From assembly GCA_004377185.1 (NCBI GenBank), contig SOIM01000025.1, forward strand, positions 1-64,000: DNA of 64,000 nt. Reading direction: 5' to 3'. Positions 17,493 to 26,970 of this stretch are shown here, one piece after another. The stretch's first letter is position 1; each line of letters opens with the position of its first letter. This DNA is from Methanomassiliicoccales archaeon. Lineage in GTDB: Archaea > Thermoplasmatota > Thermoplasmata > RBG-16-68-12 > SOIM01. The notes beneath the pieces were generated by a model that worked only from the letters and a program-made list of their open reading frames with translations, did not search any database and had not been told where the DNA came from. Position numbers and translations under genes: made by a program.

Positions 17493-18584
17493 TTATTCTC
17501 CTAACTTCTCTCCACACTCATTACAGAACTTGCTTCCCCTGGCCATCTCAGCACCGCACTTCGGACAGGGCACCGCAACAGCCATGGATGTTCCGCACTC
17601 TGGGCAGAACTTGCTTCCCTTAGGTATGAATTCCTTGCACTTCGGGCACTCTATCCCTTTCTCTTGACGGCCCCCGCAGACATTGCAGAACTTGGACCCG
17701 GGTGGGATAATGGCCTTACATTTGATGCAGGGTTCTCCTGGTGCCGCGGAAGGCTGGCGCATGGTATCCGCCATCTGGTAGCCCATTCCTATTCCGGCCC
17801 CAATGCCTACTCCAGCACCCGCACCGCCTCCGGCAGGGTTCTCTGCCGCATCCCGCATTGCCTGACCGGTCTGGTACTGCACATACCCCGTTCCTGTGAT
17901 GGCCATAGATGCCCTTGCGTCCACAGCCTCTTGAACTTCCTCGGGAAGACTGATATTGAGTCCGCTGATCTTGACTATCTCGATCCCAAAGGCGTCAAAG
18001 TGGTCGGTACACTTGGCAAGGATGACCTGCTCGATCTCTTCCAGGTTGGCGGCCAGATCCAGAACCGCCATACCACGCTTCTTTATCTCTCCGAGACTGT
18101 CATAAGTGACGACAACTATCTGTTCTTTGATCCTTTCCTCCACTTGTGCGGCCGTGGTCAGGTTCAGGGTCCCTACGAACTGGTTTATGAAATTCTCAGG
18201 CGAGGAGACCTTGTACCTGAACTCCCCGAAGACCCGCAGACTCACGACATGGAACTCGGGATCCCTGAACTGATAAGGTTGCTTTGATCCGAACTTTCCG
18301 TCGAATGGTCTCTTCTGGATGTAATAGACCTCGGCCCGCTGCTTCACGCCGCTGAGGAGCTTCACGATGGCCCCCACAATGGGAGCGTTGATGCTAGTGA
18401 GAGCGTACCTGTCCGGTCTGTCTATGTATGCCAGAGCTTTTCCGTCCCGGTAGAAGACAGCCATCTCGTCCTCCCTCACCACGATGTTGTCGTTCAGCTT
18501 GATGTTGCGCGGATTGCGCCATACTATGTTACCACGCTTGGTGGCATCTTCCCACGCGAACGTTTTGGACCCGAATAGACTCAT
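17493..18584 (-). CDS. SPFH protein (YdjI type) with three C-terminal zinc ribbons
   Basis: The 363-residue protein has an N-terminal SPFH domain of the virion-core-protein/YdjI group (about 30-225; VVREDEMAVFYRDGKA, IQKRPFDGKFG). A Gly/Ala-rich linker follows (about 250-275), then three tandem zinc ribbons (about 287-310, 315-335, 342-360), each CxxC...CxxC, the last ending CNECGEKLGE. There is no membrane helix, so it is probably peripheral. It overlaps the upstream gene by 4 bp (ATGA), implying translational coupling. In Bacillus, YdjI with PspA-like YdjF (LiaH-related) and YdjG/H forms an envelope-stress membrane complex; this locus has comparable parts. Confidence 0.92.
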   Translation of the reverse strand: MSLFGSKTFAWEDATKRGNIVWRNPRNIKLNDNIVVREDEMAVFYRDGKALAYIDRPDRYALTSINAPIVGAIVKLLSGVKQRAEVYYIQKRPFDGKFGSKQPYQFRDPEFHVVSLRVFGEFRYKVSSPENFINQFVGTLNLTTAAQVEERIKEQIVVVTYDSLGEIKKRGMAVLDLAANLEEIEQVILAKCTDHFDAFGIEIVKISGLNISLPEEVQEAVDARASMAITGTGYVQYQTGQAMRDAAENPAGGGAGAGVGIGAGIGMGYQMADTMRQPSAAPGEPCIKCKAIIPPGSKFCNVCGGRQEKGIECPKCKEFIPKGSKFCPECGTSMAVAVPCPKCGAEMARGSKFCNECGEKLGE

Positions 18585-19108
18585 TTGCTCACCTCCGTCT
18601 TCGTTATTGCGCGCATGCGCTTCTTGAAAGCATCCTCAAAATCGTTCACAAGTGAAAGTAATTTCGATATCTTCTCAGGAACATCATCACCGCCCACTGC
18701 GCTCTTCAGAGCATCCGCCTCCTCACCCATGGTCGCAACTGCGTCAAGCATGGAAAGGTCGTACTCGTACAGGTAGTTCAGTTCGTCCTCCACTATGCGA
18801 ATTGCTGGAGAGATGCCTGAATAGCCGCCTTCGGCATGGCGGACCTTTCCCTCAAGCGATTGGAAGCTATGGATCAACCCTCCGACATCGTCCAGCACGG
18901 CCATTTGATAGTTCTCGGCCAGTGCCTTGCGGGCATCCTCCACCCCTCTCCGGGCCTCCTCGATCATTTCAGCCAACTGCCTGCGGAGCATGTTGTCCGC
19001 TGTGCGTATGTCCTCCCGTCTTCGGTAGCCTGCGAAGCCTGGAACATGTAGTTGTATCCTCTTCAGGAGTCCGCGCTCTTCCTCGACCCTATCCCTCAAA
19101 TCTGGCAT
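18581..19108 (-). CDS. Helical coiled-coil protein of the SPFH operon
   Basis: The 175-residue, entirely helical acidic protein has no membrane segment. It begins MPDLRDRVEEERGLLKRI and has Arg/Glu-rich heptad stretches at about 35-70 and 135-165. It might do a job like PspA or LiaH, but sequence similarity to ESCRT-III/PspA proteins is not evident by eye. ATG 19108 is chosen over the longer frame to 19162 because a TATA-like TTCTTATCC lies near 19145. Its stop overlaps the start of the SPFH gene. The upstream neighbour is the LiaF-type membrane gene (64 bp away). Confidence 0.78.
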   Translation of the reverse strand: MPDLRDRVEEERGLLKRIQLHVPGFAGYRRREDIRTADNMLRRQLAEMIEEARRGVEDARKALAENYQMAVLDDVGGLIHSFQSLEGKVRHAEGGYSGISPAIRIVEDELNYLYEYDLSMLDAVATMGEEADALKSAVGGDDVPEKISKLLSLVNDFEDAFKKRMRAITKTEVSK

Positions 19109-19172
19109 TATGAGCACCCATGTAGATAACAGAAGCTGTGGATAAGAATGTTTTGATATCATCCAAGTGTGG

Positions 19173-19382
19173 CTAGCGTATCGCCTTCGTCACGAGGAGA
19201 TAGACTCCTGCTAGCAAGACCACTAAAGGCAGTACTAGGTTGAGATCAGCTTGGATAATTTCCATGGCGGACAATAGCCAGATCAGGCCGACAATGAGCA
19301 ACACAATGCCCCAGAATATCCCTCCGGCCCTGGTGGTGATCTCTGTGCTTGTTGTGCGGTGTTCGATTTCGCCCCTTTCCAT
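19173..19382 (-). CDS. LiaF/LiaI-type two-helix membrane protein
   Basis: The 69-residue protein has a polar N terminus (about 1-20) and two helices (about 24-42 and 49-65), with the pattern GIFWGIVLLIVGLIWLL..LVLPLVVLLAGVYLL characteristic of the LiaF transmembrane-like (DUF5668) module. In Firmicutes this module belongs to the Lia envelope-stress system. ATG 19382 is 27 bp from TATA-like CTATTTATT (19405-19413), predicting a leaderless message. It opens a same-strand group with the helical protein, SPFH protein and zinc-ribbon membrane protein. Confidence 0.82.
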   Translation of the reverse strand: MERGEIEHRTTSTEITTRAGGIFWGIVLLIVGLIWLLSAMEIIQADLNLVLPLVVLLAGVYLLVTKAIR

Positions 19383-19589
19383 GTGTTATGTATCCGAGAC
19401 GGGGAATAAATAGGTAACCCCATTACCGTCCCAAAATCACCTCTGTTAAAGATGAAAAGATGAGCCAGCACGTTAGGGAAATGGCAATTAAACGAAAAGC
19501 CTTCCAAATTCTATTAATAAGACATATGTCCATATCAGCGGCCTGGTGGGCAACTTTGAGATTGGCCTGCAGCACGTGAGGGCTGTTTC

Positions 19590-22500
19590 ATGTCAGAGCG
19601 TAAGTGGAGGAGCTTCGCAGGATTGGGATTGGTGGGCTTGCTATTTGTCGGGTTGTTAATAGTTCCTCAGGAAGCCAAAGCTCAACCGGAGATTGATTAC
19701 ATTCTAATTAGGGATGCAGCGAATGGACTTGGCTCAGTAGTAGGCAATCGAACCTACATATCAGGGCAAAACGATACTTACTACGCAGCAGGGTACAACA
19801 ATACCGCGGGATATGTGAAAGATGTGGTGGCTTATTGGGGGAGCGGAAACGAGGATGTCATCCATGTGATTGGGAAGGAGGGAAATTCAACTATCTGCGT
19901 GGCCGTTGAATATGGGACAACAAGAGTCCATTTAATGACATTCGGGATTGGCAATAATCTGACATCCTCCACTGGTAACCTCACCGTCATCTCGGACATA
20001 GACTATGTCATCCTGAGGAATGAATCAGGTGGAGGCGGAGAGTGGTTCGGTGACACTGTCATAATGACTGAGACATTCTTTGTCATATATGCCGCGGGGT
20101 ACAATAACACCCAAGGCTATAGGAGGGCTGTACCAGTTGATTGGTCAACCACAAACAGCACACTATGCAATGTGGGATTCAGAAAGAATCCGTATGTAAA
20201 CATCATAGCCCAAGGCGTGGGAACTTGCAAAATAACAGGCACCTATTCTCCTGGGATATCCAATACCACAGGTCTTATCACAGTGATTACGGACATTGAC
20301 TACATTGTAATTCGGGATGCACCGCTGGGCGGGGGGTCTGTAGTTAAGAACCTTACGTACACCTTGGATCAGATCGACGAATTCTTCGCTGCTGGGTACA
20401 ACAATACACTTGGTTATATGAGGGATGTGGGGGCCTATTGGTTCTCAAGCAACACCTCGGTCTGCACCGTATCCCCTGGACCATGGTCAAAGGGAATACT
20501 CACTTTCAATAATGATGGATACTGTAAGATAACTGCCAACTATGATTGGATTGCTTGGAACATCACCGGTACGATTACTGTCCTCTTTGACATCGACTAC
20601 TTGGTCATTCGGGATGCTCCAGCTGGCGGTGGCCAACCTGCTGTGGGAAAAATTCTCTATGTGGATTACTACTATAGTTTCTATGCTGCTGGATACAACG
20701 ACACCGATGGTTTTAGGCGGGACCTTTCTGTGCAATGGACCAATTCTAACACTGCCGTATGCAAACCCAAATCAGTAACAGGAAAACAGTACAAGTTGGA
20801 GACATGGCTCACAGGTAGCTGTCGTCTCACCGCAACCTTCAAGTCAAGAGTCACGAACGGCACAGGCGACATGACAATACTTCTCGATATCGACTACATA
20901 ACTATCAGAACCGCTGCTGGCGGTGGGGGCAATGCCCTCGGCAACAAGACTCTCTACACCTACCAGACTTACATCTTCTACGCAGCAGCCTACAATACCA
21001 CAACAGGCTATATGAAGGACGTTTATGCGACATGGACGAGCTCCAATACTTCAATATGCCCCTTTCAGAGGCTTACTGTTGATGGGGATCCCATCAGAGT
21101 GATACCTCCCTTGCCAGGAACATGCAATCTCACAGCTGATTTCAGGGGCTTGGTTTCCAACAAGACCGGTGTCCTAACGGTCATATTTGACATAGACTAC
21201 ATCATTATCCGAGATGGTTCCTCCGGTGGCGGAAGTCCAGTGGTCGATAGAACATATTTCACAGGACAGAGCACACGATACTATGCTGCAGGATACAACA
21301 ACACTACGGGCTATCGTCGCGATCTGGTTCCAACCTGGTGGAGCAATAATACGGGTGTGTGCCCAGTGGATGTCAATGGAAGGGTCAAATTCTGGGACGA
21401 GGGCGTATGCAGAATCACAGCGGACTTCCATGGTTTGGTTGTGAATAGTACGGGTAACGTGACCGTGGCATGGGACATCGACTATCTGGTCGTGGTCGAC
21501 AAGCAGGATGGGGGTGGGAATCCGGTTGGAGAGCGAACGTACCTTTTGGACTCCGAGGAGTACTTCTATGCGGCTGGTTACAACGATTCTTTGGGTTATA
21601 GAAGGGATTTGATACCCATTTGGTCGAACTCCAACACGACTGTGTGCAACATCTTTCCCTTTTCAAACGGTCCTGTCAGATTCCGTGCGCAATCGATAGG
21701 ATATTGCAGAATCTCGGCCACCTATCTTGGCAGAGTCTCAAATTCTACAGGCAATCTAACGGTTGTGTCGGAGATAGATTACATAGTCGTCAGGGATGGG
21801 CCTAGCGATTCGGGGGACTGGGTGGAAGATAGGGACTACCCCATTTTCATCCAGGACAAATTCTACGCCGCAGGCTACAACAACACCAGAGGTTTCGTAG
21901 AGGATTTGGAGGTCATATGGACCACTAACAACTCTGCTAGTTGTGGATTGAGCCATGACCCCGAAGACAAAACCTATGTTATCTTCAGAGCGAAAGCATT
22001 TGGCTACTGCAAAGTAACGGCAAACTATCATGGCATTATTTTCAACTCCACAGGCTTGCTTCACGTGATTCCCAGACCGATTATCATTGTAGATGACGAT
22101 GGTAGTGGGGACTACCTTACGATTCACGAGGCTCTGGAAGAGGCTGTAGATGGAACAATCATCAGGGTTCTCAATGGAACATACTTCGAACATGTTGTGG
22201 TGAACAAGTCGGTTCTCATAGAAGGTCTGGACAAATCAAATACTTGGGTCAACGGCAGCGGATATGGAACAGTTTTCTTGGTCACTGTAGATAATGTCCG
22301 AATAACAGGCCTTACTATCGAATCTTCCGAGTACGGAGTCTTTCTAGAACATGTGAAATCCGCCAGTATAGACCACAACACAGTGCGATGGTACGATTAC
22401 GGCATCTACAGCAACTATTCGAAAGGAACTCACATTGAGAAGAACCTCGTGACAGAGGGTTCTAATGGCATAGTGACGGTCCACTCCGACAATGATGCAG

Positions 22501-23963
22501 TTTGGCACAACGAAATCTCCTACAATGATGTTTACGGAGCAAAAGACTATGATTCGGAGTTAAGCAAATGTTTTAACTGGAACTACTTCCACCACAACAA
22601 GATTGCGTACTACTACGACCCAGACGAGGACCTCGAACCACTAATATTGGACAGCAATGTCTTCGAAGACAATGAGATTGCAATCCTCGTAGAGTATGCC
22701 TCAACAATTCACATAACCAACAACACCGTGCTACGCGGTGAGAAGGGAATTTCCATATTGAATGGATCGCCGTTTGTGGAAAACAACTCCATTTCAGATG
22801 TGATCTACGGAATAGAGCTCATAGATTCCTCAAGCTACATTCTTGGGAACGTGATTGAGAACTCAACTATTGGCATCATGGCAACCAGAGAATCGCCGAT
22901 AATAGAGGGAAACATCATTCGTGATTCTGATGTGTACGCGCTCAGGCTTGAAGAGGTGGGAAATGCTTCCGTCTCATCGAATGATTTTGGCATCGGTAGG
23001 GCGATCATATCCAACTCGACCTTGAACCAGTTGCAGGTGCAGAATGGAACCATACAGTTGATTAACTCCTCATGGGAAGAACTGGACATCGGTGAAGGGG
23101 GGACGGTAGAAATCAGATGGTGGATTCGGTTGCAGATATTGTCGGAAGGGGGAGAGCCAATTCCCGGAGCAAGTCTGAAAATCGTGGATTCTCAAAACAA
23201 CATCATTGCGGAATTCCTATCGGATGAAGAAGGTCTGACACCTTTGATAGATGCAATTCAACAAAGGATTGATGAGACCGGGACACTTGACTTGGATTCC
23301 TACCTCGTGGAGGTTGTAGTTGACGGAAGAAGACAACAGTTCGAGCTGACTGTGGACTCAAATCGTATCTTCTCGTTAGGCCTCCTACCGCCCACCTCGG
23401 AACAGCCTTGGCTATTATTCGCAGTAATCGTCATTGCCGTAGCGGCTCTTTGTTTCGCCCCTGCTACAACTATCGAAAGAAGTCGTTATGCCCTACTGAC
23501 AGTGTTCATGCTGTTCTACGTCAAACTGAAGAAAGAGGACGTCTTGGAGCAATTCACTCGGGGCAGAATCTACGGATACGTTGAAGCAAACCCTGGGGAA
23601 CATTTCGGAGCCATCAGGAAAGCTCTTTCACTTTCCAATGGGAATACTGTTTACCATTTGCAGGTATTGGAAAGACAGGGATTTATCAAATCAAAGAACG
23701 ATGGAATGTACAAGAGGTTCTATCCCAAAGGTGCGGTCCTGCCTCCAGACAACAGCGCCCCATTGCCGGAAATCCATCAACGAATTCTCTCTTGTATTGG
23801 TGAAGCACCCGGGATAAGTCAGATGGAAATTGCGACTCTCTTGGGCCTGCATCAGTCGACCTTAGAATATCAGCTGAAGAAACTGGCGAAGACTGGGCTC
23901 ATTAGGCGAAAAAGAAGTGGACGAAGAGTATGCTATTATGGAACGAAACTAGCCAAGAAGTAG
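19590..23963 (+). CDS. Giant membrane-tethered transcription regulator: 8 extracellular repeats, beta-helix, TM, two winged helices
   Basis: The 1457-residue protein starts with a signal peptide (about 9-31). Eight tandem repeats of about 95-100 residues span about 35-825. Each opens with (D/E)IDY(I/V/L), carries a YAAGYNxTxGY core, a W.S.N.S.C strand and a C.(I/L).A.(Y/F) strand, so most repeats hold two Cys that could pair. Next is a right-handed beta-helix like NosD (about 832-1180; VDDDGSGDYLTIHEAL then NN/NT rungs), a small beta domain, a membrane helix (about 1273-1293) and two cytoplasmic winged-helix domains (about 1317-1455; NTVYHLQVLERQG and STLEYQLKKLAKTG recognition helices). Many N-x-T sites fit outside exposure. 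It probably reads an external ligand or surface and acts directly on DNA. TATA-like TATTAATAAG lies near 19513. Confidence 0.88.
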   Translation: MSERKWRSFAGLGLVGLLFVGLLIVPQEAKAQPEIDYILIRDAANGLGSVVGNRTYISGQNDTYYAAGYNNTAGYVKDVVAYWGSGNEDVIHVIGKEGNSTICVAVEYGTTRVHLMTFGIGNNLTSSTGNLTVISDIDYVILRNESGGGGEWFGDTVIMTETFFVIYAAGYNNTQGYRRAVPVDWSTTNSTLCNVGFRKNPYVNIIAQGVGTCKITGTYSPGISNTTGLITVITDIDYIVIRDAPLGGGSVVKNLTYTLDQIDEFFAAGYNNTLGYMRDVGAYWFSSNTSVCTVSPGPWSKGILTFNNDGYCKITANYDWIAWNITGTITVLFDIDYLVIRDAPAGGGQPAVGKILYVDYYYSFYAAGYNDTDGFRRDLSVQWTNSNTAVCKPKSVTGKQYKLETWLTGSCRLTATFKSRVTNGTGDMTILLDIDYITIRTAAGGGGNALGNKTLYTYQTYIFYAAAYNTTTGYMKDVYATWTSSNTSICPFQRLTVDGDPIRVIPPLPGTCNLTADFRGLVSNKTGVLTVIFDIDYIIIRDGSSGGGSPVVDRTYFTGQSTRYYAAGYNNTTGYRRDLVPTWWSNNTGVCPVDVNGRVKFWDEGVCRITADFHGLVVNSTGNVTVAWDIDYLVVVDKQDGGGNPVGERTYLLDSEEYFYAAGYNDSLGYRRDLIPIWSNSNTTVCNIFPFSNGPVRFRAQSIGYCRISATYLGRVSNSTGNLTVVSEIDYIVVRDGPSDSGDWVEDRDYPIFIQDKFYAAGYNNTRGFVEDLEVIWTTNNSASCGLSHDPEDKTYVIFRAKAFGYCKVTANYHGIIFNSTGLLHVIPRPIIIVDDDGSGDYLTIHEALEEAVDGTIIRVLNGTYFEHVVVNKSVLIEGLDKSNTWVNGSGYGTVFLVTVDNVRITGLTIESSEYGVFLEHVKSASIDHNTVRWYDYGIYSNYSKGTHIEKNLVTEGSNGIVTVHSDNDAVWHNEISYNDVYGAKDYDSELSKCFNWNYFHHNKIAYYYDPDEDLEPLILDSNVFEDNEIAILVEYASTIHITNNTVLRGEKGISILNGSPFVENNSISDVIYGIELIDSSSYILGNVIENSTIGIMATRESPIIEGNIIRDSDVYALRLEEVGNASVSSNDFGIGRAIISNSTLNQLQVQNGTIQLINSSWEELDIGEGGTVEIRWWIRLQILSEGGEPIPGASLKIVDSQNNIIAEFLSDEEGLTPLIDAIQQRIDETGTLDLDSYLVEVVVDGRRQQFELTVDSNRIFSLGLLPPTSEQPWLLFAVIVIAVAALCFAPATTIERSRYALLTVFMLFYVKLKKEDVLEQFTRGRIYGYVEANPGEHFGAIRKALSLSNGNTVYHLQVLERQGFIKSKNDGMYKRFYPKGAVLPPDNSAPLPEIHQRILSCIGEAPGISQMEIATLLGLHQSTLEYQLKKLAKTGLIRRKRSGRRVCYYGTKLAKK

Positions 23964-24033
23964 TTTTCTCTAGGGTATAGTCTGGGTTGTAGGGATTTCC
24001 CATCGGAGAGATTCATATAGAGGATTGCAGACT

Positions 24034-24837
24034 ATGGGTCTGCTCACGGTGGAGAAATTGGCTCTGGAAGTCGTAACTCTTGATGAGGATCGAGAAGAGA
24101 AATTCTGGGAACACGTCTACCGGGACCCACTAGACTACTTTTTCTTCATTCTTGACTGGAAGTTCGACAGAGACAAAACCAAAATCTTGCTTGCTCTGGA
24201 AGAGGATGAAATCCAAGGCATGATGGTAATCTTCAGGAAGTCAATCGTCCAGTTGAGAGGCAGTCGCAAAGCTGCAAGCCTGCTGCTTGAGCACCTCGAT
24301 TTGGAGGAAGTGGAAATGGGCGCACCCAAGGAGTTCGAAGACCTCATGCTTGAGAGATACGAACCGCAGATAAGAAACGAAATCGTCCTGATGCACTTGA
24401 GCAAAGGTGAAGAGAGAATCCTGAAACACCAGGAGCTAGAAAGGCTCTCTGCGGACGATGCTGAACAGATTGCCAACCTCATGAGGATATCCTACCCGGA
24501 TTGGTGGGGAGAGATGACGGCAGAACGGGTCAAGTATCTCATGAAACGCAATTTCTGGCTAGGGATAAAACAGGATGACAAGGTCGTTGCGCTTGGCAAC
24601 ACCCGCTTCCTTGATTTCGGGAGCAACATCGGAGTTGTGGCCACGGACGAAGCGTACAGGAACAGAGGCTATGCGACCTCAATAGTGTCTGCGCTGACCG
24701 AGGAGATACTCCAGAGGTGTGACACGGCAATGATTCACGTTCTGAGAGATAACGATCCGGCCATTCATATCTATGAGAAGGTAGGTTTCAAACCTTACAA
24801 ATCCTATATGCTGATCAAGAAGGCAAAGAGAATCTGA
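24034..24837 (+). CDS. GNAT-family acetyltransferase, two-domain
   Basis: The 267-residue protein has an N-terminal domain (about 1-125, alpha/beta, possibly a degenerate GNAT half) and a C-terminal GNAT domain (about 130-267). The latter has the acetyl-CoA site VATDEAYRNRGYATSIVSALTEE (near 205-225) and the final strand motif NDPAIHIYEKVGFKPYKSYMLIK. The layout suggests acetylation of a small molecule or protein N terminus; the acceptor is unknown. ATG 24034 is preferred over a TTG at 24025. A zinc-ribbon gene follows after 1 bp, probably co-transcribed. Confidence 0.82.
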   Translation: MGLLTVEKLALEVVTLDEDREEKFWEHVYRDPLDYFFFILDWKFDRDKTKILLALEEDEIQGMMVIFRKSIVQLRGSRKAASLLLEHLDLEEVEMGAPKEFEDLMLERYEPQIRNEIVLMHLSKGEERILKHQELERLSADDAEQIANLMRISYPDWWGEMTAERVKYLMKRNFWLGIKQDDKVVALGNTRFLDFGSNIGVVATDEAYRNRGYATSIVSALTEEILQRCDTAMIHVLRDNDPAIHIYEKVGFKPYKSYMLIKKAKRI

Positions 24838-24838
24838 T

Positions 24839-25024
24839 ATGGATCGAATAATGGCCTGCATTGAGTGTGGAGGTACGAACCTAAAAGCCCTCTTCCACGT
24901 CAGAGGAGCGTTCGTGGGGAGCTACCATTGCCTGGACTGTGATCGAGCGGTTTCAGTGATTGCATTTGACAATGTGGAGGCACATGAGAAGTTCAGAACG
25001 TCGTTGAAAAGAGAGGGCAAGTGA
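24839..25024 (+). CDS. Small zinc-ribbon protein, 61 aa
   Basis: The 61-residue protein has CIEC (7-10) and CLDC (31-34) separated by 20 residues, a classic zinc ribbon, then a short alpha/beta tail (VSVIAFDNVEAHEKFRTSL). ATG 24839 begins 1 bp after the acetyltransferase stop, so translation is probably coupled. No specific family is recognised. The 25025-25193 gap after it shows nothing beyond a ribosome-binding site. Confidence 0.72.
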   Translation: MDRIMACIECGGTNLKALFHVRGAFVGSYHCLDCDRAVSVIAFDNVEAHEKFRTSLKREGK

Positions 25025-25193
25025 GCAATTCAGAATGATGATAGGGAAGTGGTGGACTGGACAGAGCAAACAGTCAGAGGAAGACCGAACCCGCTGAAGC
25101 CTATGATCTCAGGAAAACATGCCCTACCCTTCCCAAGACATGACCGAAATTGATTAGTACTGGCGAGTTCATGACAAATTGGAGAGGGGGAAA

Positions 25194-26315
25194 ATGAAAC
25201 TCAAATTTGGAGGAGTGATACTAGCGTGCGTAGTTGTCCTTTGGGGAGCACTTGCTGTCACTCCATCTGTTTGTGCGCAGGAACAGGGAGCACATATTCG
25301 GTTGAGCATCGAGGACGGAGAATACGAGGGAAACCACACCGATCCGTGGATAAACGAGAGCTGGGTCTGGGCAGCGGAATACAAAGAGAACGGAACCATC
25401 CAGTTCAACCTGACGGTAGAGAACAGGGCCTCCGAGAGTACGGACGTGTACGTTCTGATAGCGATACGAGGTAACACCACCGCCGATGATATGCAGACCA
25501 TTGTTGTCCAAGGCGGGGCCTCGGGTACCATAACCTACACCTTGGCCGACTTCGACCAGACCGATTTCAACCCGTTCTATCTGGACCAAGTATCGGCAGG
25601 CTCTCATGGCGTATATCCACCATCGGGCAACGGCATCTGGGTCACCTACCCAGTGGGCTGGATGGAAGGGAGAGATTCAGGCAACAATGTGACCACTCTG
25701 ACCATTGAGGTGACACTGGGACCGAATCCGTCCGATATCTTCGTGGTCCACTTCGATGCTTACGCCCTGGATACTGACGGGGAACTGGCATTCTGGAGTC
25801 CAAACAGCCATGACGCAACCCTCATGAAAGAGGAGGAAAAGGGGAACGGTAAAGGTAAAGGCCGAGGAAAGAAGCCGAAGAAGAGTCCTGGTGAGGATGA
25901 GGAGGATCCAATAGAGGAGCCTGAATCTCCACCAATCATTGAAGACCCCGAGACTCCTTTGCCGGATGAGGATGACCCACCTGTCGAAGAGGTAGTTGAG
26001 GATCCGGACGTCGAGGAAGTGGTAGAGAGTCCGCCCGCGGAGGAAGACGTGGTTGACGATCCCCCCGCGGAGGAGGGAGAGACAACAGACCCAGTTCCAC
26101 CCAAGCAAGAGCCAGAGCCGGAAGTTGAGATCGAGCTTCCTCCGGACGATGACTCCATGTTGCCCGAACAGGACGAATCGTTTGATGACTTAAATGAAGG
26201 CGGCAGAGTTGAGCCCGAGACCACGCAAGGTATTGAGAACATTCTAATCGCCTTGATTGTAATTGCCCTCGCTGCATCGATGCTCTCTCTGGCCATTCTG
26301 AGAAGAAGGCGCTAG
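25194..26315 (+). CDS. Surface protein with acidic stalk and C-terminal membrane anchor
   Basis: The 373-residue protein has a signal peptide (about 1-27), an extracellular beta domain (about 30-200) with at least five N-x-S/T sites, a basic KGNGKGKGRGKKPKK stretch, then a Pro/Glu/Asp-rich low-complexity stalk (about 220-340; repeated VEEVVEDP and PPAEE units). A C-terminal helix (about 347-366) is followed by RRRR. It has the layout of a type I membrane protein held off the cell by an extended anionic stalk. The start is ATG 25194, preceded by GAGAGGGGG, not the upstream ATG at 25179. Function is unknown. Confidence 0.8.
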   Translation: MKLKFGGVILACVVVLWGALAVTPSVCAQEQGAHIRLSIEDGEYEGNHTDPWINESWVWAAEYKENGTIQFNLTVENRASESTDVYVLIAIRGNTTADDMQTIVVQGGASGTITYTLADFDQTDFNPFYLDQVSAGSHGVYPPSGNGIWVTYPVGWMEGRDSGNNVTTLTIEVTLGPNPSDIFVVHFDAYALDTDGELAFWSPNSHDATLMKEEEKGNGKGKGRGKKPKKSPGEDEEDPIEEPESPPIIEDPETPLPDEDDPPVEEVVEDPDVEEVVESPPAEEDVVDDPPAEEGETTDPVPPKQEPEPEVEIELPPDDDSMLPEQDESFDDLNEGGRVEPETTQGIENILIALIVIALAASMLSLAILRRRR

Positions 26316-26515
26316 AAAGAGGCCACATTCCCATCTACCCGACCATCAGAAAAATCCCGGGAAGATTGCGGTCCCGTGAGAACTGCCAACCGTGTTCTGC
26401 ACGTGAAGCGATGAAAGAGCCAGCTGGACGTTTCAAGCCAGTCATAGATGCTCGGAGGAAAACCTATTAAGATGCGGTGCACTCACAGAGCAAGCTAGAG
26501 GATTGGTGAAATCTC

Positions 26516-26911
26516 ATGGTAGACATCATCAGGGCCTATGCTAGTCCCGACAAATACAGGACGAACCTCCCAGTCGAAAAAATCGTGGCGGATGAAAAGA
26601 TCGAGGAGAGAGGAGTTTCTCATTATCAGGAATTCTTGGAACAAAGAAAGGAATTGAAACCAATAATTGTCATCAAACATCCTAAGAAGGACCTCTATGC
26701 AGTTCTGGACGGCCATCACAGGTTCTGGGCTCTCAAAAGGACTGGGATGGGGCAGATTCCCGCGGTAGTTGTGGATGTGTACACCAATCTAGGTTTCGAA
26801 ATGACCAAAAAGGGATACTTCCAACCGTCTCCACTCTTCACCAAGTATGTCAGGATACCTCTTAAGAAACTCACCGAATACATGAAGACATTCATTTGGA
26901 ACACGCAGTAA
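26516..26911 (+). CDS. ParB/sulfiredoxin-fold protein
   Basis: The 131-residue protein carries the ParB-like catalytic motif VLDGHHRFWALKRTG (about 64-78), preceded by PIIVIKHPKKDLYAVLDG. This fold includes chromosome-partition CTPase ParB, sulfiredoxin and the archaeal free serine kinase SerK. Without the DNA-binding domains of ParB, a small-molecule kinase or nucleotide-using role is more likely. ATG 26516 is preceded by GGTGA; TATA-like CCTATTAAG lies near 26464. It is monocistronic, followed by a convergent gene. The 200-bp gap before it shows only this promoter. Confidence 0.8.
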   Translation: MVDIIRAYASPDKYRTNLPVEKIVADEKIEERGVSHYQEFLEQRKELKPIIVIKHPKKDLYAVLDGHHRFWALKRTGMGQIPAVVVDVYTNLGFEMTKKGYFQPSPLFTKYVRIPLKKLTEYMKTFIWNTQ

Positions 26912-26970
26912 TTGCTCGAGAAACTCTGAAAGAAGAAGGTGGATTTTGACCACGCCTTGACAAGTAGTTC

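Noticed and set aside
25850-26210. Low-complexity stretch as a CRISPR or tandem DNA repeat
   Set aside because: It is the coding sequence of a Pro/Glu/Asp stalk; repeats are amino-acid level, irregular, and have no unique spacers.
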